Source: Anaerostipes sp. MSJ-23
Lineage (GTDB): Bacteria; Bacillota; Clostridia; Lachnospirales; Lachnospiraceae
Direction: 5' to 3'
NCBI RefSeq assembly: GCF_018918155.1
Contig: NZ_JAHLPY010000010.1
Span: 1 to 64,000 of the forward strand
Length of the DNA: 64,000 nucleotides
Position numbers and translations under genes: made by a program. This document shows, in pieces, positions 1 to 9,028 of this stretch (its first letter is position 1; each line of letters begins with the position of its first letter). The notes under the pieces were generated by a model. That model did no database searches and was not told where the DNA came from. It saw only the letters and a list, made by a program, of their open reading frames with translations.

Positions 1-50
1 TGGTTATGTTGGTATTGAATTAAGTGAAGTAAATAAAGTATAATATCCAT
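1..50 (-). CDS. 5' end of an unknown minus-strand gene (partial)
   Basis: An ATG at 50-48 opens a minus-strand frame that runs off the left edge. Sixteen codons are visible, beginning MDIILYLLHL. A good Shine-Dalgarno (AAAGGAG, 60-66) sits 9 nt upstream and a perfect TATAAT is at 92-97 on the same strand, so initiation here is well supported. A canonical -35 is not obvious: TTGACC lies only 12 nt from the -10. The visible residues are too few to name a function. Confidence 0.45.
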   Translation of the reverse strand, partial: MDIILYLLHLIQYQHN

Positions 51-222
51 GAGCATTGTCTCCTTTGTTGATAATGGTTTGTGGTGAATTCATTATACTT
101 CAAAATGGAGGTCAATGCTTTTTTTATTTGCAAACCTCCAATAAATCAAGGTTTTAAAGATTTTTAGAACAATAAAAATGGGTAATATTTGACACTACCA
201 ATATTTTCTAGGAGGATAATTT

Positions 223-861
223 ATGATTTTAGAAAAAGCAAAGGAATTAAGAGCAGCAACCATCATTAAAAATCTTGAAAAAAGAAATATGACTGGTATT
301 TACTGCAAAACCAAAGGAGATGCCCTGAAACAAGCTCTCGATTATATTGAAAAAGGATCTGTAGTCTCTTGGGGTGGCTCTATGAGCATTGAAGAAATTG
401 GCCTAATGGATGCTGTTAAATCTGGAGATTATCAAGTCATTGACCGTTCTATTGCTAAAAATTATGAAGAACAAAGAGAAATTTTTTCTAAGGCTGTCTT
501 ATCTGATTATTATCTAATGAGTTCTAATGCAATTACGCTTGACGGAGAATTAATCAACATCGACGGAACTGGAAACCGTGTTGCATGCCTAAATTATGGT
601 CCAAAAAATATTATTATGATCGTCGGAATGAACAAAGTTACAAACAATGTAGAAGACGGAATTGCAAGAGTCCGCAATATTGCTTCTCCACCAAATGCTC
701 TCCGTCTTGATCTAAAAACTCCATGTTCCATAACTGGACGTTGCCAAGATTGTTACGGAGATTCTTGTATCTGTAGCCAAATTGTTATCACACGCCGTCA
801 GAGTGCTGCCATGAGAGGCCGCATTAAGGTCATTCTTGTCGGAGAATCGCTGGGTTATTAA
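223..861 (+). CDS. LUD-domain (DUF162, YkgG/LutC-like) protein
   Basis: A 212-residue protein of the LUD superfamily, relatives of LutC/YkgG that act in or near lactate oxidation; the exact role of this stand-alone type is unknown. The N-terminal part (about 1-165) carries the family fold with SWGGSMSIEEIG near residue 50. The C-terminus holds a cysteine cluster at C168, C174, C177, C182 and C184, which may bind a metal or Fe-S cluster (inference). The start is fixed by AGGAGG 6-10 nt upstream. No lutA or lutB partner is next to it, so it is a single-gene unit on the plus strand ending at a bidirectional terminator. Confidence 0.8.
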   Translation: MILEKAKELRAATIIKNLEKRNMTGIYCKTKGDALKQALDYIEKGSVVSWGGSMSIEEIGLMDAVKSGDYQVIDRSIAKNYEEQREIFSKAVLSDYYLMSSNAITLDGELINIDGTGNRVACLNYGPKNIIMIVGMNKVTNNVEDGIARVRNIASPPNALRLDLKTPCSITGRCQDCYGDSCICSQIVITRRQSAAMRGRIKVILVGESLGY

Positions 862-880
862 ACTAAATTTAAATACAAAA

Positions 881-941
881 AACAGCAGGTAGCTGATATA
901 TTCCAAATTTATAGACATATATCCAATGCACACCTGCTGTT
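881..941. terminator. Bidirectional terminator between convergent genes
   Basis: Arms AACAGCAGGT (881-890) and ACCTGCTGTT (932-941) pair perfectly, with a smaller internal stem GATATA/TATATC. T-rich DNA follows on both strands. It lies between the convergent LUD gene and the minus-strand membrane-protein gene and probably serves both. Confidence 0.75.
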
Positions 942-954
942 TTCTTATTCTTTT

Positions 955-1338
955 TTAACCTTCCTGATCCCACTCGCGAAATGCAATAAATTTTGTTTTC
1001 CATAGAAGCGAAAAGGCAGGGGTTAAAACCCACAAAAGATATCCTCTTTTTCCTTCAAAAAACGGAAGCTGAATAATTCCTACGAACTGCACCAGCAATA
1101 AAATCGCATAAAGAACAATTAATCCATATGCTACAGAATAGGATGGATACACATCCTGCCGAATCTTAGCACTAAAATAAAACCGATCCAATGTAAGAGA
1201 AAGTACGGATAGCACTGCCAAAATTATTTGAACAAGTTTCTGATCCCCACCAATTTGCCAGTAAACAAGAAATGCTCCTGCAAAAATTAAAATTTGAAGA
1301 TACCATAACATTTTTTCTTGTTTTTCATATAAATCCAT
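955..1338 (-). CDS. Small integral membrane protein, function unknown
   Basis: A 127-residue hydrophobic protein with four predicted membrane segments (about residues 12-29, 35-55, 67-89 and 99-114) and charged ends. I recognise no catalytic motif. The start lies 15 bp downstream of the L,D-transpeptidase stop, so the two are probably co-transcribed. A link to the cell envelope is inferred only from that neighbour. Confidence 0.7.
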   Translation of the reverse strand: MDLYEKQEKMLWYLQILIFAGAFLVYWQIGGDQKLVQIILAVLSVLSLTLDRFYFSAKIRQDVYPSYSVAYGLIVLYAILLLVQFVGIIQLPFFEGKRGYLLWVLTPAFSLLWKTKFIAFREWDQEG

Positions 1339-1353
1339 ATCAAATCCTCATTT

Positions 1354-2850
1354 CTAATAATGAATAAATACCGGATCCCCGATCTTTGTTAAACGATATA
1401 CGGAAGCTGCATTGGACAAGGTTAAATTAACACATCCATGGGATCCATTTGCTTTATAATAAGTTGGCGACCAGCGATTCCAGTCTCCTCTACTACTGTA
1501 ATGATATCCAGTTCCTGTCCACATAATTCTTGTCCAGTATTTTGTCGGAACACTATAATCTGCACCAGTCAAGGTCTTCGTTAATTTCTTTTCTTTGATA
1601 TCATAAACACCAGTTCTTGTAATACGATCCGGAGTCGCTTTTCCTGTAATACAAGTACAACTAAACACAAGTTTTCCTTTTTTATAAATAAATACTTCCT
1701 GTGCAGATAAATCTACTTCACTATAATTTTGGGTATCCCAGTCATTTTGTTTCTTTGCGAAATCCATACGATATCCTTTGTGACTGTATACTGGTTTTAA
1801 AAATGTTGTCAATGCTTTTTGTTTGTCTGCAGATGGATTCTTTTCATAAGCTTCAATTGCACTTGCCTGTGGCGTTGTCTTTAGTGCTTTCATTACCTGC
1901 TTGATTACTTTATCATAATCAATTCTCCAGCCATAATCTCCACCGCTGACTTTGATTTTCTTTCCAGAATGAGTCTTAAATGTTCTTGCAATTCCCTGTG
2001 TCTTATACTTTAAGCAGAATTTTTCCAGCCATTTTTCTACAGCTTTTTTATCCAAAGACACTTTAAGATTCTTTGTATCTACTTTAATACACGCTTGAAG
2101 ATCTTCTGGAGACATTGTTTCTTTCACATTTTTACCCATATCCCATTCAATCCAATGCAGCAAATATTGATTATAAGTTTCCTGCATTTTTTTAAGAGAA
2201 TCCTGATCTTTCCGAAGCCCCGGCTGTTTGTAAACATCAGAATAATTCTTTGCATCTGTAACATCCATTGTAGAAGATAATTTTTCAACCGCTGTTCCAA
2301 TTGCTTTTGCAAACGCATCCTGATTTAAGATATTTCCCTCTACTTCTTCTTTAATTACTCCATATTTCTTCTTTGCGGAATAAACAATGGTTGCATCTTC
2401 TGGCTGAATTAACTGATAACCATTCTTTCCAGTTACAAGATCTGAAGTTTTCACAAGATTTTTTACATTTTTTGTAGAATAAGAAATCAGATTTCCTGTT
2501 TTTGTATTCGTCTTATTTCCAAAAGAAACCAAAACACTGGAATTATGCTGATCATTATAAGCCTCTTTGATCATATTTTCTCCACTTAAGTGAAGACCAA
2601 TATCTTTTCCAGTCAGCGTCATATTTCCATGATTTCTTGCTTTAATCTTTAACTGGTAGGAGTCTACTTTTTTCTGAATTTCTTTGACGGATTCTTCATA
2701 GGTCATCCCTGAAACATCTACCTGGCCAATCTTACTTCCTGGATACCATCGCCCAGAATAATGAATATGTACTCCAGCAGCAGCTGCTGCTACTGCAACG
2801 ACGATGACGCCACCTGCAATCATCAGTCCCTTTTTCTTATCTATTTTCAT
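1354..2850 (-). CDS. L,D-transpeptidase (YkuD domain) with N-terminal PG-binding region
   Basis: A 498-residue membrane-anchored cell-wall enzyme. Residues 9-30 form an uncleaved signal anchor. The middle (about 40-350) resembles the PG_binding_4/VanW-like repeats found before clostridial YkuD domains. The C-terminal YkuD domain ends with SHGCVN (470-475), with Cys473 as the expected nucleophile and a conserved His in GTGYHYSS about 30 residues earlier. The family makes 3-3 peptidoglycan cross-links or attaches substituents outside the membrane. It has its own promoter (2897-2925) and a GGAGG ribosome site. Confidence 0.9.
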   Translation of the reverse strand: MKIDKKKGLMIAGGVIVVAVAAAAAGVHIHYSGRWYPGSKIGQVDVSGMTYEESVKEIQKKVDSYQLKIKARNHGNMTLTGKDIGLHLSGENMIKEAYNDQHNSSVLVSFGNKTNTKTGNLISYSTKNVKNLVKTSDLVTGKNGYQLIQPEDATIVYSAKKKYGVIKEEVEGNILNQDAFAKAIGTAVEKLSSTMDVTDAKNYSDVYKQPGLRKDQDSLKKMQETYNQYLLHWIEWDMGKNVKETMSPEDLQACIKVDTKNLKVSLDKKAVEKWLEKFCLKYKTQGIARTFKTHSGKKIKVSGGDYGWRIDYDKVIKQVMKALKTTPQASAIEAYEKNPSADKQKALTTFLKPVYSHKGYRMDFAKKQNDWDTQNYSEVDLSAQEVFIYKKGKLVFSCTCITGKATPDRITRTGVYDIKEKKLTKTLTGADYSVPTKYWTRIMWTGTGYHYSSRGDWNRWSPTYYKANGSHGCVNLTLSNAASVYRLTKIGDPVFIHY

Positions 2851-2896
2851 GAAAATCCTCCAATTTATAAAAATACATTTATTGCCGATAGACCCT

Positions 2897-2925
2897 ATTC
2901 TATCGCATATTGACTAGTATTTCAA
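2897..2925 (-). promoter_or_regulatory. Sigma-A promoter of the L,D-transpeptidase gene
   Basis: TTGAAA (2920-2925) and TAGAAT (2897-2902) on the minus strand are separated by exactly 17 bp and lie 47 bp upstream of the start codon. Confidence 0.7.
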
Positions 2926-2954
2926 CAATTTCGAAAAATCTTCCCTGAAATTGC

Positions 2955-3008
2955 AAAAAAAGAAGAGATACCCGACACAAAAGTTTTTTGTGTCGGAATT
3001 ATCTCTTT
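2955..3008 (-). terminator. Strong rho-independent terminator after glyA
   Basis: A long hairpin (AAGAGATA at 2963-2970 with TATCTCTT at 3000-3007, plus an inner CCGACACAAAA/TTTTGTGTCGG stem) is followed on the minus strand by a run of seven T (2955-2961). It closes the pyrB-to-glyA gene cluster. Confidence 0.9.
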
Positions 3009-3033
3009 TAACCAACTTAAAATAATATGTATT

Positions 3034-4269
3034 CTATTCGTATAATGGATATTTATCTGTTAATCCTTTTACTAAAGCTGCTGCTTCATCCAGATTTTTA
3101 TCTAATAATGTTAGACGAATTGCTTTCGCGATTGTCTTCATATCATCTTCTTTTAATCCTCTTGTTGTAACTGCAGGAGTCCCAAGACGAAGTCCTGATG
3201 TTACAAATGGAGATTTTGGATCATTCGGTACTGTATTTTTATTACATGTAATATGAACAGAATCCAAAACTTTTTCTGCTTCTTTTCCTGTCAAACCATA
3301 TTTCTTTAAATCTACCAACATTAAGTGATTATCCGTTCCACCAGATACAATATCAAATCCTTCTTCTATCAAAGCTTTTGCTAATGTATCTGCATTTTTT
3401 ACAACCTGTTTCATATAATCTTTAAATTCTGGCTGCAATGCTTCTTTGAAAGATACTGCTTTTGCTGCGATTACATGCATTAAAGGTCCACCCTGGATTC
3501 CAGGGAAAATTGCTTTATTAAAGTTGTATTTTTCATTTACTTCGTTGCTGCACATAATCATTCCGCCACGAGGTCCTCTTAATGTTTTATGTGTAGTCGT
3601 TGTTGTTACATGTGCATAAGGAATTGGGCTCTGATGAAGTCCTGCTGCTACTAGTCCTGCAATATGTGCCATATCAACCATTAAAACAGCACCAACTTTA
3701 TCTGCAATCTCACGGAAACGTTTAAAGTCAATAGCTCTTGCATAAGCACTTGCTCCTGCAATGATCATTTTTGGTTTGCATTCCAGTGCGATTCTTTCTA
3801 CTTCATCATAATCGATGTATCCTTCATCATTAACTCCATAAGGTACGCAATGATAATTTTTTCCTGACATATTTACAGGGCTTCCATGTGTTAAATGTCC
3901 ACCATGATCAAGACTCATTCCCATATAAGTATCTCCGACATTTAATACAGCAAAAAATACTGCCATATTTGCCTGAGCTCCAGAATGTGGCTGTACATTT
4001 ACATATTCACATCCAAATAATTTTTTGGCACGTTCTCTTGCCAGATTTTCTACGACATCAACGTATTCACATCCACCATAATAACGTTTTCCTGGATATC
4101 CTTCTGCATATTTATTTGTCAGATGACTTCCCATTGCTGCCATAACTGCTTTGGAAACAAGGTTCTCAGAAGCAATCAGTTCTAGATTACTTCTCTGTCT
4201 TGTAAGTTCATCCTCCATTGCTGCTGCTATTTCGCTGTCATAATTTTTTACTTCGCTAAAATCAAACAT
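3034..4269 (-). CDS. glyA: Serine hydroxymethyltransferase
   Basis: A 411-residue PLP enzyme, full family length, interconverting serine plus tetrahydrofolate with glycine plus methylene-tetrahydrofolate in the cytosol. The PLP-lysine motif [15 protein letters not shown] places the Schiff-base lysine at K228; the N-terminal [10 protein letters not shown] and [13 protein letters not shown] motifs are intact. It is the last gene before a strong terminator and follows the ACT-domain gene by 37 bp, so it is probably the distal gene of the pyrB-to-glyA operon. Confidence 0.97.
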   Translation of the reverse strand: MFDFSEVKNYDSEIAAAMEDELTRQRSNLELIASENLVSKAVMAAMGSHLTNKYAEGYPGKRYYGGCEYVDVVENLARERAKKLFGCEYVNVQPHSGAQANMAVFFAVLNVGDTYMGMSLDHGGHLTHGSPVNMSGKNYHCVPYGVNDEGYIDYDEVERIALECKPKMIIAGASAYARAIDFKRFREIADKVGAVLMVDMAHIAGLVAAGLHQSPIPYAHVTTTTTHKTLRGPRGGMIMCSNEVNEKYNFNKAIFPGIQGGPLMHVIAAKAVSFKEALQPEFKDYMKQVVKNADTLAKALIEEGFDIVSGGTDNHLMLVDLKKYGLTGKEAEKVLDSVHITCNKNTVPNDPKSPFVTSGLRLGTPAVTTRGLKEDDMKTIAKAIRLTLLDKNLDEAAALVKGLTDKYPLYE

Positions 4270-4306
4270 GCTACTTTTTTCTCCTCCATTGCTGCTTTTT
4301 GTTATT

Positions 4307-4777
4307 TTACTCCTGGAATTGTTCTTTTAACGCTTCCACTGCGCGTTCTACGCGACTTTCCTTGATCAATACTGTAATTTTGATCTCAGATGTATAAATC
4401 ATTTTAATATTGATTCCTTTATTATATAATGCTTCAAACATTTTTGAAGCTGCTCCGGAATTTGACATCATTCCAGCTCCGACAATCGATACAATTCCTA
4501 CTTCTTTATCACATACGATTTCATGATAATCTTGCTCTGCAAATGCTTCTTTTAAAGTATCAACTGCTTTTTCTGCATCTTCTTGTGCAACGACAAAAGA
4601 AATATCTTTTTCATCTCCACGTCCAATCGACTGAAGAATCAGTTCTACATTTAATTTCTTTTCTGCAATTGCTCCAAACACTTTTGCAGCAATTCCTGGC
4701 TGATTTTTAATTCCTTTGATGGCAATCAGTGCAACATCAGCGTTCGACTGCACACCACTGAATAACATTTTTTCCAT
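4307..4777 (-). CDS. Stand-alone ACT-domain protein resembling aspartokinase beta subunit
   Basis: A 156-residue protein made of two ACT domains and nothing else. The opening ([18 protein letters not shown]), the central [12 protein letters not shown] and the [14 protein letters not shown] segment match the C-terminal regulatory half of LysC-type aspartokinases. In B. subtilis that half is made as a separate beta subunit from an internal start within lysC. Here it is a free gene with its own ATG, starting 2 bp after aspS, and its SD lies inside the end of aspS. No kinase domain is adjacent. It probably binds an amino acid; the ligand and partner are unknown. Confidence 0.8.
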   Translation of the reverse strand: MEKMLFSGVQSNADVALIAIKGIKNQPGIAAKVFGAIAEKKLNVELILQSIGRGDEKDISFVVAQEDAEKAVDTLKEAFAEQDYHEIVCDKEVGIVSIVGAGMMSNSGAASKMFEALYNKGINIKMIYTSEIKITVLIKESRVERAVEALKEQFQE

Positions 4778-4779
4778 GT

Positions 4780-6582
4780 CTATTTTTCCTCCTCATCTTT
4801 GTCTTTTGCAAGCTCAATACCAAGCTCTTCTAATTGTAATTTATCCACTTCCCCAGGAGCTTCTGTCATCAGACAAGATGCATCTTTTACTTTCGGGAAT
4901 GCGATCACATCACGAATGCTATCCTCTCCTGTCAACCACATCACGAGACGGTCAAGTCCATAAGCCAATCCTGCATGTGGTGGAACTCCAAATCGAAATG
5001 CATCCAACAGGAATCCAAACCGTTCATGTGCATCCTCTTTTGTAAATCCAAGAGCTTCAAACATTTTTTCCTGGATATCATTCTGATGAATTCTTATAGA
5101 TCCTCCACCAAGTTCTGTTCCATTTAATACGATATCATATGCCTTTGCACGAACTTTCCCTGGATCTGTATCAATCATTTCAATATCTTCTTCAAATGGC
5201 ATAGTAAATGGATGATGCATTGCTGTATAACGATTTTGCTCATCACTCCACTCAAGTAATGGGAATTCTGTTACCCACAAGAAATTGAATAAAGATTCAT
5301 CAATCATATCATATTGTTTTGCAATATGAATCCTTAAATTTCCGAGAACATCGAAGACAATTTTATCACGGTCAGCTGCAAATAAAAGCAAATCTCCTGC
5401 CTGGCCATCCATTGCCTTGATTAAGGCATCCATTTCTTCTTCTTTCATGAATTTAGCAAAAGAAGATTTCACACTTCCATCATTCTTTAACTGAATATAA
5501 GCCAGACCTTTAGCCCCGAAATCTTTGGCATAATCAACAAATCCATCAATTTTTTTACGTCCGAGATCTCCAAGACCTTTTGCATTTAATCCACGAACAG
5601 ATCCGCCATTTTCCAATGCTCCTTTAAAGACCATAAAGTCACATCCTGCTACGGTATCTGATACATTAACAAGTTCCATTCCAAATCTTGTATCTGGTTT
5701 ATCAGATCCAAAACGATCCATAGCTTCTTTGTAAGTTAGACGTTTCATTGGAATCTGAACATCAATATCAAGAATTTCCTTAAAGACTTTCTTTAAAAGA
5801 CGTTCATTTACATCAATAACATCGTCGACATCTACAAATGAAAGTTCCATATCAACCTGTGTAAATTCTGGCTGTCGATCTGCACGAAGATCTTCATCAC
5901 GAAAACATTTAGCAATTTGATAGTAACGATCAAATCCAGAACACATCAGAAGCTGTTTATAAAGCTGCGGAGACTGTGGAAGTCCATAAAAACTTCCTGG
6001 ATGCACACGGCTTGGTACAAGATAGTCTCTAGCCCCTTCTGGTGTGCTTTTTCCAAGAACTGGTGTTTCAATTTCAATAAATCCTTCATCTGCTAGAAAA
6101 TTTCTAATAATTCTTGCAACTTTATTTCTTGTAATTAAATTTTTCTGAAGGTTTGGTCTTCGAAGATCCAGATAACGATATTTTAATCGAAGTTCATCCT
6201 TTACTGTTTTTTCTGCATCAATTGGAAACGGTGGTGTATCAGACTCAGAAAGTACTCTTAATGTATGTACTTTAACTTCAATATCCCCCGTTTTTAAATT
6301 TTCATTAATGGCTGCGCTTCTTTTTTGAACAGTTCCTACCGCTGCAACAACATATTCACTTCGAAGTGTATTCGCTTTTTCATAATCTTCTTCTGATAAA
6401 GTTTCCTGATCAAAAACCAGCTGTAAAAGTCCAGAACGATCTCTCAAATCGACAAAGATTAGACTCCCTAAATTTCTTCTTTTCTGTACCCATCCCATAA
6501 CAGTCACTTCTGTTCCTACAAGCTGATTGCTTACTTCTGTACATCGATGGGATCTGGCTAAACCTGACATTGATTCTGCCAT
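4780..6582 (-). CDS. aspS: Aspartyl-tRNA synthetase (bacterial type)
   Basis: A 600-residue class II synthetase charging tRNA-Asp in the cytosol. An N-terminal OB-fold anticodon-binding domain (about 10-110) precedes the catalytic core, which carries motif 2 around FRDEDLRADRQPEFTQ and motif 3 near GLAYGLDRLVMWLTG. A bacterial GAD insertion domain lies between them. Full length for the family. It sits 30 bp downstream of the flavin reductase and 2 bp upstream of the ACT gene. Whether it is discriminating or not cannot be read from here. Confidence 0.97.
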   Translation of the reverse strand: MAESMSGLARSHRCTEVSNQLVGTEVTVMGWVQKRRNLGSLIFVDLRDRSGLLQLVFDQETLSEEDYEKANTLRSEYVVAAVGTVQKRSAAINENLKTGDIEVKVHTLRVLSESDTPPFPIDAEKTVKDELRLKYRYLDLRRPNLQKNLITRNKVARIIRNFLADEGFIEIETPVLGKSTPEGARDYLVPSRVHPGSFYGLPQSPQLYKQLLMCSGFDRYYQIAKCFRDEDLRADRQPEFTQVDMELSFVDVDDVIDVNERLLKKVFKEILDIDVQIPMKRLTYKEAMDRFGSDKPDTRFGMELVNVSDTVAGCDFMVFKGALENGGSVRGLNAKGLGDLGRKKIDGFVDYAKDFGAKGLAYIQLKNDGSVKSSFAKFMKEEEMDALIKAMDGQAGDLLLFAADRDKIVFDVLGNLRIHIAKQYDMIDESLFNFLWVTEFPLLEWSDEQNRYTAMHHPFTMPFEEDIEMIDTDPGKVRAKAYDIVLNGTELGGGSIRIHQNDIQEKMFEALGFTKEDAHERFGFLLDAFRFGVPPHAGLAYGLDRLVMWLTGEDSIRDVIAFPKVKDASCLMTEAPGEVDKLQLEELGIELAKDKDEEEK

Positions 6583-6612
6583 GATAGTTCCTCCTTCATA
6601 TTTTTTTGTAAT

Positions 6613-7137
6613 TTATGCATCCTGCTTTACGAGAATCTGCTCAATCTCCGCTACATAAAGAACATGATAATCTTTATTCGGATACCACTCATCATCCAGT
6701 TGTTTAAAAGCATCCACAAATCCTTCCGGCTTCATCGGCTGTGCAAATAATTTTCTACAAATCAACACGATCTTTGCTTCTTCAAAAAATGGAATCCCAT
6801 TTGCGTCGGTTGGCGTAAGTCTCGTTTTAGAAATTTTATCTTCATCACGTCCGGAAACGCTTCCAAGATAACTTAAATCCTTTTTAAATGTATCATCATA
6901 AAATGATAAAGTGAATGTATCGGATGAGTCAATAAACTCTTTTGTATAACGTTGTGGACGAATCACTGTCACTGCAACATTCTTTCCCCACATAACACCA
7001 AATCCACCCCAGGAAGCAGTCATTGTATTTACTTTCCCTTCTGGATTTTTTGCGGTTACAAGCATCCATTCTTTTCCTACCAGGCGAAATACGCTCTGAT
7101 CAAAATCTTCTGGTGCCACGATTGCATACTCACTCAT
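6613..7137 (-). CDS. Flavin reductase-like FMN-binding protein
   Basis: A 174-residue flavin-reductase/FMN-binding split-barrel protein. The segment TMTASWGGFGVMWG and the later YTKEFIDSSDTFTLSF are typical of clostridial members that are often annotated only as flavin reductases. The physiological substrate is unknown. It lies 27 bp after hisS and 30 bp before aspS with its own ribosome site, so it is probably carried along in the operon, although its link to tRNA charging is unclear. Confidence 0.85.
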   Translation of the reverse strand: MSEYAIVAPEDFDQSVFRLVGKEWMLVTAKNPEGKVNTMTASWGGFGVMWGKNVAVTVIRPQRYTKEFIDSSDTFTLSFYDDTFKKDLSYLGSVSGRDEDKISKTRLTPTDANGIPFFEEAKIVLICRKLFAQPMKPEGFVDAFKQLDDEWYPNKDYHVLYVAEIEQILVKQDA

Positions 7138-7164
7138 TAAGTTTCCTCCTTTTCAGGTTTCATT

Positions 7165-8406
7165 CTATAAATAGTCTTTTATATGGTCAAGTGAAACTTC
7201 TGTATTTTCTCCTGTTTCCATATTCTTTAAATGTCCTTGTCTGCTTTTTAATTCATCTTCACCGATGATAATCGTATTTTTTGCATGAAGCTTATTTGCA
7301 TATTTCATCTGTGCTTTCACACTTCTTCCAAGGTAGTCTGTTTCTACAACAAAGCCATCCATACGAAGATTTGTTACAATCTCGTAGGCTTTTGCCTTTG
7401 CTTCTTCTCCAAGAATTCCAACATAAAGATCCAGATCTCTACTGCAAGGAAGTTCTACGCCCTCTTCTTCCAAGAAATATAGAATTCTTTCTACACCCAT
7501 TCCAAATCCAACAGATGGCATAGAAACTTTTCCGTCAATTTCATGAACTAAATTATCATAGCGTCCACCGCCACATAAAGTAAACCCATCTTCATTTACA
7601 AACTCAAAAACAGTCTTTGTATAGTAATCTAACCCACGTACAATTTCTGTATCTACTTCATATGGAATATTTAAACTTTCCAGCATATTTTTCAAAGTTT
7701 CAAAATGCTCTCTGCATTCATCATCTAGAAAATCAATGGTTCTTGGCGCATCTTTTACAATTTCCTTACAATCAGGAACCTTACAATCAATCACACGCAA
7801 TGGATTTTTTACCATACGCTCTCTACAAGTTGGACATAAATGATCTTCATGTTCTTTTAAGTATGCCAACAATGCCTGATTATATTTTTCTCTACATTTC
7901 GAACATCCAATACTGTTAATATGAAGTTTTGCATCTTTTAATCCGATTTTCTTAATAAATGCGGAAACAAGTGTAATTAGTTCCACTTCTGCAAGAGGAC
8001 TTTCTGCTCCCACAAATTCTACTCCAAACTGATGATGCTGTCTTAATCTTCCACTTTGAGGTTTTTCATAACGAAAAGCTGGTGTAATATAAAACATCTT
8101 AATTGGCTGAGGATCATTTTGCATTCCATGTTCCAGATATGCACGGATCGCTCCCGCAGTTCCTTCTGGTTTCAAGGAAATACTTCTGTTCCCTTTATCT
8201 TGAAATGTATACATTTCTTTTTGTACAACATCTGTTGTTTCTCCAACACCTCGCTGAAAAAGTTCTGTGTGTTCAAATACTGGTGTGATAATTTCATGAA
8301 TATTAAACGACGCACAAAGATCCTTAAAAATATGTTCTAAATAAGTGCGCTGATCCATTTCCTTTCCAAACCAGTCTTTTGTACCTCTTGGTGCCTGTGT
8401 GATCAT
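7165..8406 (-). CDS. hisS: Histidyl-tRNA synthetase
   Basis: A 413-residue class II synthetase. Motif 2 ([20 protein letters not shown]), the histidine-specific [12 protein letters not shown] segment and motif 3 near [10 protein letters not shown] are all present, followed by an anticodon-binding domain. The length is normal. Its ATG overlaps the stop of the upstream HD-GYP gene by 4 bp (ATGA), which indicates translational coupling. It charges tRNA-His in the cytosol. Confidence 0.97.
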   Translation of the reverse strand: MITQAPRGTKDWFGKEMDQRTYLEHIFKDLCASFNIHEIITPVFEHTELFQRGVGETTDVVQKEMYTFQDKGNRSISLKPEGTAGAIRAYLEHGMQNDPQPIKMFYITPAFRYEKPQSGRLRQHHQFGVEFVGAESPLAEVELITLVSAFIKKIGLKDAKLHINSIGCSKCREKYNQALLAYLKEHEDHLCPTCRERMVKNPLRVIDCKVPDCKEIVKDAPRTIDFLDDECREHFETLKNMLESLNIPYEVDTEIVRGLDYYTKTVFEFVNEDGFTLCGGGRYDNLVHEIDGKVSMPSVGFGMGVERILYFLEEEGVELPCSRDLDLYVGILGEEAKAKAYEIVTNLRMDGFVVETDYLGRSVKAQMKYANKLHAKNTIIIGEDELKSRQGHLKNMETGENTEVSLDHIKDYL

Positions 8407-9017
8407 GTTTCTTCCTCCTCTATCTCATCCAGATTGGCTTTTTCAATGACTTCTTTCATACTGTCAGAAAATGCCACTCTCTGAAATGCTAAAAATACTT
8501 TCATATCAAAATTTTTCACATCATCAATGATGATGTCCAGTGCTGTCTCTACATCAAAAGCCTCCCGATAATCTCTATTAGAGATCAGTGCTCCAAATAC
8601 GTCACAAACATGCATGATGCGTGCGGCTAACGGAATATTTTTTCCTTTTAGATTATGTGGGTAACCAGTCCCGTCATAATTTTCATGGTGATATAAAACA
8701 GCGTCTAAAACAGTCTGATTATATCCATACTCTACAAGAATGGCGTATCCAATAGACGGATGCATTCTCATATATCTGGTCTCATCAACGGCAAGTATCT
8801 CCTCTTCTTTTTCATTCATATAAAAATTCAAGCGAACTTTTCCAAGATCATGTAATAATCCTGCAACTGCCAAATCATGGCAGATATCATCATCTAGTTG
8901 CAGTTCACGACCGACCAGATAAGCAAGATTACTGACAACAATTCCATGACTGAGTGTATCGATAATTCCTGCCTGAATCGGTGTCTCTATATCTGCTCTC
9001 CCATAGCTGACTGCCAT
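8403..9017 (-). CDS. HD-GYP domain protein, probable c-di-GMP phosphodiesterase
   Basis: A 204-residue protein that is essentially a lone HD-GYP domain, with no sensor or receiver part. The HD pair is in GLLHDLGKV (near residue 74) and the GYP signature appears as [11 protein letters not shown]. Such domains hydrolyse cyclic di-GMP (family knowledge); activity here is inferred from intact motifs. It is packed between hemZ (11 bp upstream) and hisS (4-bp overlap), an unusual place for a signalling enzyme and perhaps only a hitchhiker in a housekeeping operon. Confidence 0.87.
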   Translation of the reverse strand: MAVSYGRADIETPIQAGIIDTLSHGIVVSNLAYLVGRELQLDDDICHDLAVAGLLHDLGKVRLNFYMNEKEEEILAVDETRYMRMHPSIGYAILVEYGYNQTVLDAVLYHHENYDGTGYPHNLKGKNIPLAARIMHVCDVFGALISNRDYREAFDVETALDIIIDDVKNFDMKVFLAFQRVAFSDSMKEVIEKANLDEIEEEET

Positions 9018-9028
9018 AAAAACTTCTC

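Noticed and set aside
2-43. Plus-strand frame GYVGIELSEVNKV ending at 43 as the tail of an upstream gene
   Set aside because: Only 13 codons, and the minus strand has a better-supported gene start (ribosome site and -10) over the same bases.
712-933. Minus-strand frame antisense to the LUD gene
   Set aside because: Lies over the conserved cysteine cluster of the plus-strand gene and the terminator; no ribosome site.
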